This document shows positions 62,940 to 64,000 of a DNA stretch of 64,000 bases, one piece after another. The translations under genes were made by a program, and so were the position numbers. The DNA comes from an uncultured Saprospiraceae bacterium. GTDB taxonomy: Bacteria; Bacteroidota; Bacteroidia; Chitinophagales; Saprospiraceae. Location of the stretch: NCBI GenBank assembly GCA_938045585.1, contig CALIAU010000024.1, positions 1-64,000 on the forward strand. The letters are read 5' to 3'. The stretch's first letter is position 1. Each line of letters begins with the position of its first letter. The notes under the pieces are model-generated. The model was not told the DNA's origin and made no database searches. It saw only the letters and a program-made list of their open reading frames with translations.

Positions 62940-63641
62940 ATGAAAAAACTAGTTATTTTGAGCGGTGCTGGCATGAGTGCTGAAAGTGGAATCAAAACAT
63001 TTAGAGATGCAGATGGACTTTGGGAAGGCCATGATGTTATGGAGGTAGCTAGTCCTCAAGGTTTCCAAAAGGATCCTTCACTTGTACTTGACTTTTACAA
63101 TCAAAGAAGAAGGCAATTACAAGAGGTGGAACCAAATGATGGACACCGCTACATTGCCCAATTAGAAAAGCATTTTGATGTACACGTTGTTACGCAAAAT
63201 GTAGATGACTTACATGAACGTGCTGGTAGCACACAGGTGCTCCATCTACATGGTGAACTCAATAAAATAAGAAGCACTGGAAACCCAAGTGATATTAAAA
63301 TTTGGAAGAAGGATCTAGTTTTAGGAGATCTGTGCAGTAAGGGCTTTCAATTAAGACCTCATATTGTTTGGTTTGGAGAAGCGGTACCAGAATTGGAGCG
63401 CGCAGCTGCTATTGTGTCAGTTGCAGATTATGTTGTTATTGTGGGTACATCCATGCAGGTCTACCCTGCTGCATCTCTGATTTCCTATGCTAAATTGGAA
63501 ATTCCTAAATTTTATATTGATCCTAAGCCAAAGATTTCTTATGAGATTACACAGGCTATGCATATGGAAATATTGGAGCATAGGGCGACAGAGGGCATGC
63601 GTGTCTTATTTGATAGACTGACAAAGGAAGATCAAGGCTAA
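62940..63641 (+). CDS. cobB: Class III sirtuin (NAD-dependent deacylase) without zinc site
   Basis: A 233-residue Sir2-family deacylase that uses NAD to remove acyl groups from lysine. Conserved motifs are SGAGMSAESGIKTFRDADGLW (8-28), Tyr53-x-x-Arg56 in FYNQRRRQL, VTQNVDDLHERAG (84-96), the catalytic His104 in LHLHGEL and PHIVWFGEAVP (140-150). The Y-x-x-R motif marks class III (SIRT5/CobB) enzymes, which favour succinyl- and malonyl-lysine. The four Cys that hold structural zinc in most sirtuins are missing; only Cys132 is present. Loss of zinc ligands is known among CobB-like proteins. The gene ends in a 4-base overlap with the ketopantoate reductase gene. Confidence 0.9.
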   Translation: MKKLVILSGAGMSAESGIKTFRDADGLWEGHDVMEVASPQGFQKDPSLVLDFYNQRRRQLQEVEPNDGHRYIAQLEKHFDVHVVTQNVDDLHERAGSTQVLHLHGELNKIRSTGNPSDIKIWKKDLVLGDLCSKGFQLRPHIVWFGEAVPELERAAAIVSVADYVVIVGTSMQVYPAASLISYAKLEIPKFYIDPKPKISYEITQAMHMEILEHRATEGMRVLFDRLTKEDQG

Positions 63642-64000
63642 TCCAAAGTGCTATTATACGCTTCTAATTCTACACATATCCGATTATTTACTGGGGTTAA
63701 AATATCGTATTTCTTTGCAAGGATTTTAATTGCCTTATTTTTTGCTTGCAATTCTAATCGTCTTCCATTTAGTAGATCCGTCAACATAGAACTGCCTTTT
63801 GATTTTGGATAAGCTGCTCTTTTAGATAAGATTTCTTGATAAAAATTATTTGGCAGTGCTGCACCATCTGCTCTAGCTACTCTAATGCATTCTTTCAACA
63901 ATCCCTCATACATGCTGAGATATTCCTCTTTTTCAAAAATAGAACAGTCTTGTCTAGCATGACACAGGATACCTCCAAGCGCAGCACTTTCAATGAGCTT
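63638..64000 (-). CDS. panE: 2-dehydropantoate 2-reductase, C-terminal part (cut by window end)
   Basis: This is open from the window edge (64000) to the stop at 63638, 120 codons. The text starts KLIESAALGGILCHARQDCS and includes the PanE/ApbA C-terminal domain: the helix KECIRVARADGAALPNNFYQEIL, then SSMLTDLLNGRRLELQAKNKAI, with the S-S-M-x-x-D-x-x-x-G-R-x-x-E/L motif, then ILTPVNNRICVELEAYNS. It corresponds to the helical domain that closes on ketopantoate, the substrate reduced by NADPH to pantoate for CoA synthesis. The nucleotide-binding N-terminal half lies beyond the window, so completeness is unknown. Other PanE-like proteins reduce related keto acids. Confidence 0.85.
   Translation of the reverse strand, partial: KLIESAALGGILCHARQDCSIFEKEEYLSMYEGLLKECIRVARADGAALPNNFYQEILSKRAAYPKSKGSSMLTDLLNGRRLELQAKNKAIKILAKKYDILTPVNNRICVELEAYNSTLD

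Noticed and set aside
1-64000. CRISPR array, tRNA, rRNA or defence island
   Set aside because: No regular repeat-spacer pattern, no cloverleaf with conserved TTCGA-type arms, and no nuclease, helicase or toxin-antitoxin genes were seen.

Overview
The window is a stretch of chromosome from a member of the Bacteroidota, most likely a marine, Saprospiria-like relative. The clues are a SusC/SusD pair, type IX secretion (T9SS) sorting domains, a PorP/SprF-OmpA-giant adhesin operon, the bacillithiol enzyme BshC, many lipoproteins with short Bacteroidota signal peptides, an A+T-rich composition, and little use of Shine-Dalgarno sites. Family calls rest on reading translated sequence by eye; no database search was run.

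Layout. 1-2.9 kb: the 5' end of an IS3-type transposase cut by the window edge, then two lipoproteins of unknown role. 2.9-7.3 kb: purM and bshC on the minus strand, a divergent orphan DppB-type permease, and a non-coding stretch with a GC-rich hairpin repeat and the 3' remnant of a TPR gene. 7.5-11.9 kb: a secreted S74 chaperone-domain protein and a T9SS metzincin protease, a strong bidirectional terminator, and a small beta-barrel protein. 11.9-18.4 kb: an AbgB-like M20 amidohydrolase, accD and hemE (minus), then dapB, a GNAT acetyltransferase, a zinc-ribbon membrane protein, a DUF6503-like lipoprotein and a frameshifted small lipoprotein (plus). 18.6-25.1 kb: a T9SS cargo protein, dnaG, a leucine-rich-repeat protein and an S66 LD-carboxypeptidase. 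25.1-33.3 kb: mostly housekeeping genes: a PqiA-like membrane protein, fbaA, trxB, a membrane-anchored subtilase, aroK, DUF1801, and DUF1573-yajC-ybbR.

33.6-48.8 kb is the most coherent accessory unit. A GntR-type regulator with a sugar-binding-like C-terminal domain precedes susC, susD, a surface FG-GAP/ASPIC lipoprotein, an FAD glycerol-3-phosphate dehydrogenase, a cytoplasmic GH36 alpha-galactosidase, a sodium:solute symporter and galactokinase. The last five genes overlap or nearly touch. The set fits import of an intact small alpha-galactoside, cleavage inside the cell, and separate handling of galactose and a glycerol moiety. I propose that the substrate is an alpha-galactosylglycerol, such as the red-algal solute floridoside. 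A 97-base nested inverted-repeat structure sits between susD and the downstream genes.

48.9-53.8 kb: a DUF3667 membrane protein, a GC-rich hairpin repeat, two unrecognised genes, a GH113-like lipoprotein and a second DUF6503-like lipoprotein. 53.8-61.5 kb: a T9SS surface operon (PorP/SprF, OmpA-family protein, 1448-residue adhesin). The adhesin carries seven 89-91-residue repeats, each with two cysteines 64-65 residues apart. 61.8-64 kb: a CaiB/BaiF CoA-transferase, a zinc-less class III sirtuin and the 3' part of a ketopantoate reductase gene cut by the window end. No rRNA, tRNA or CRISPR array was seen.
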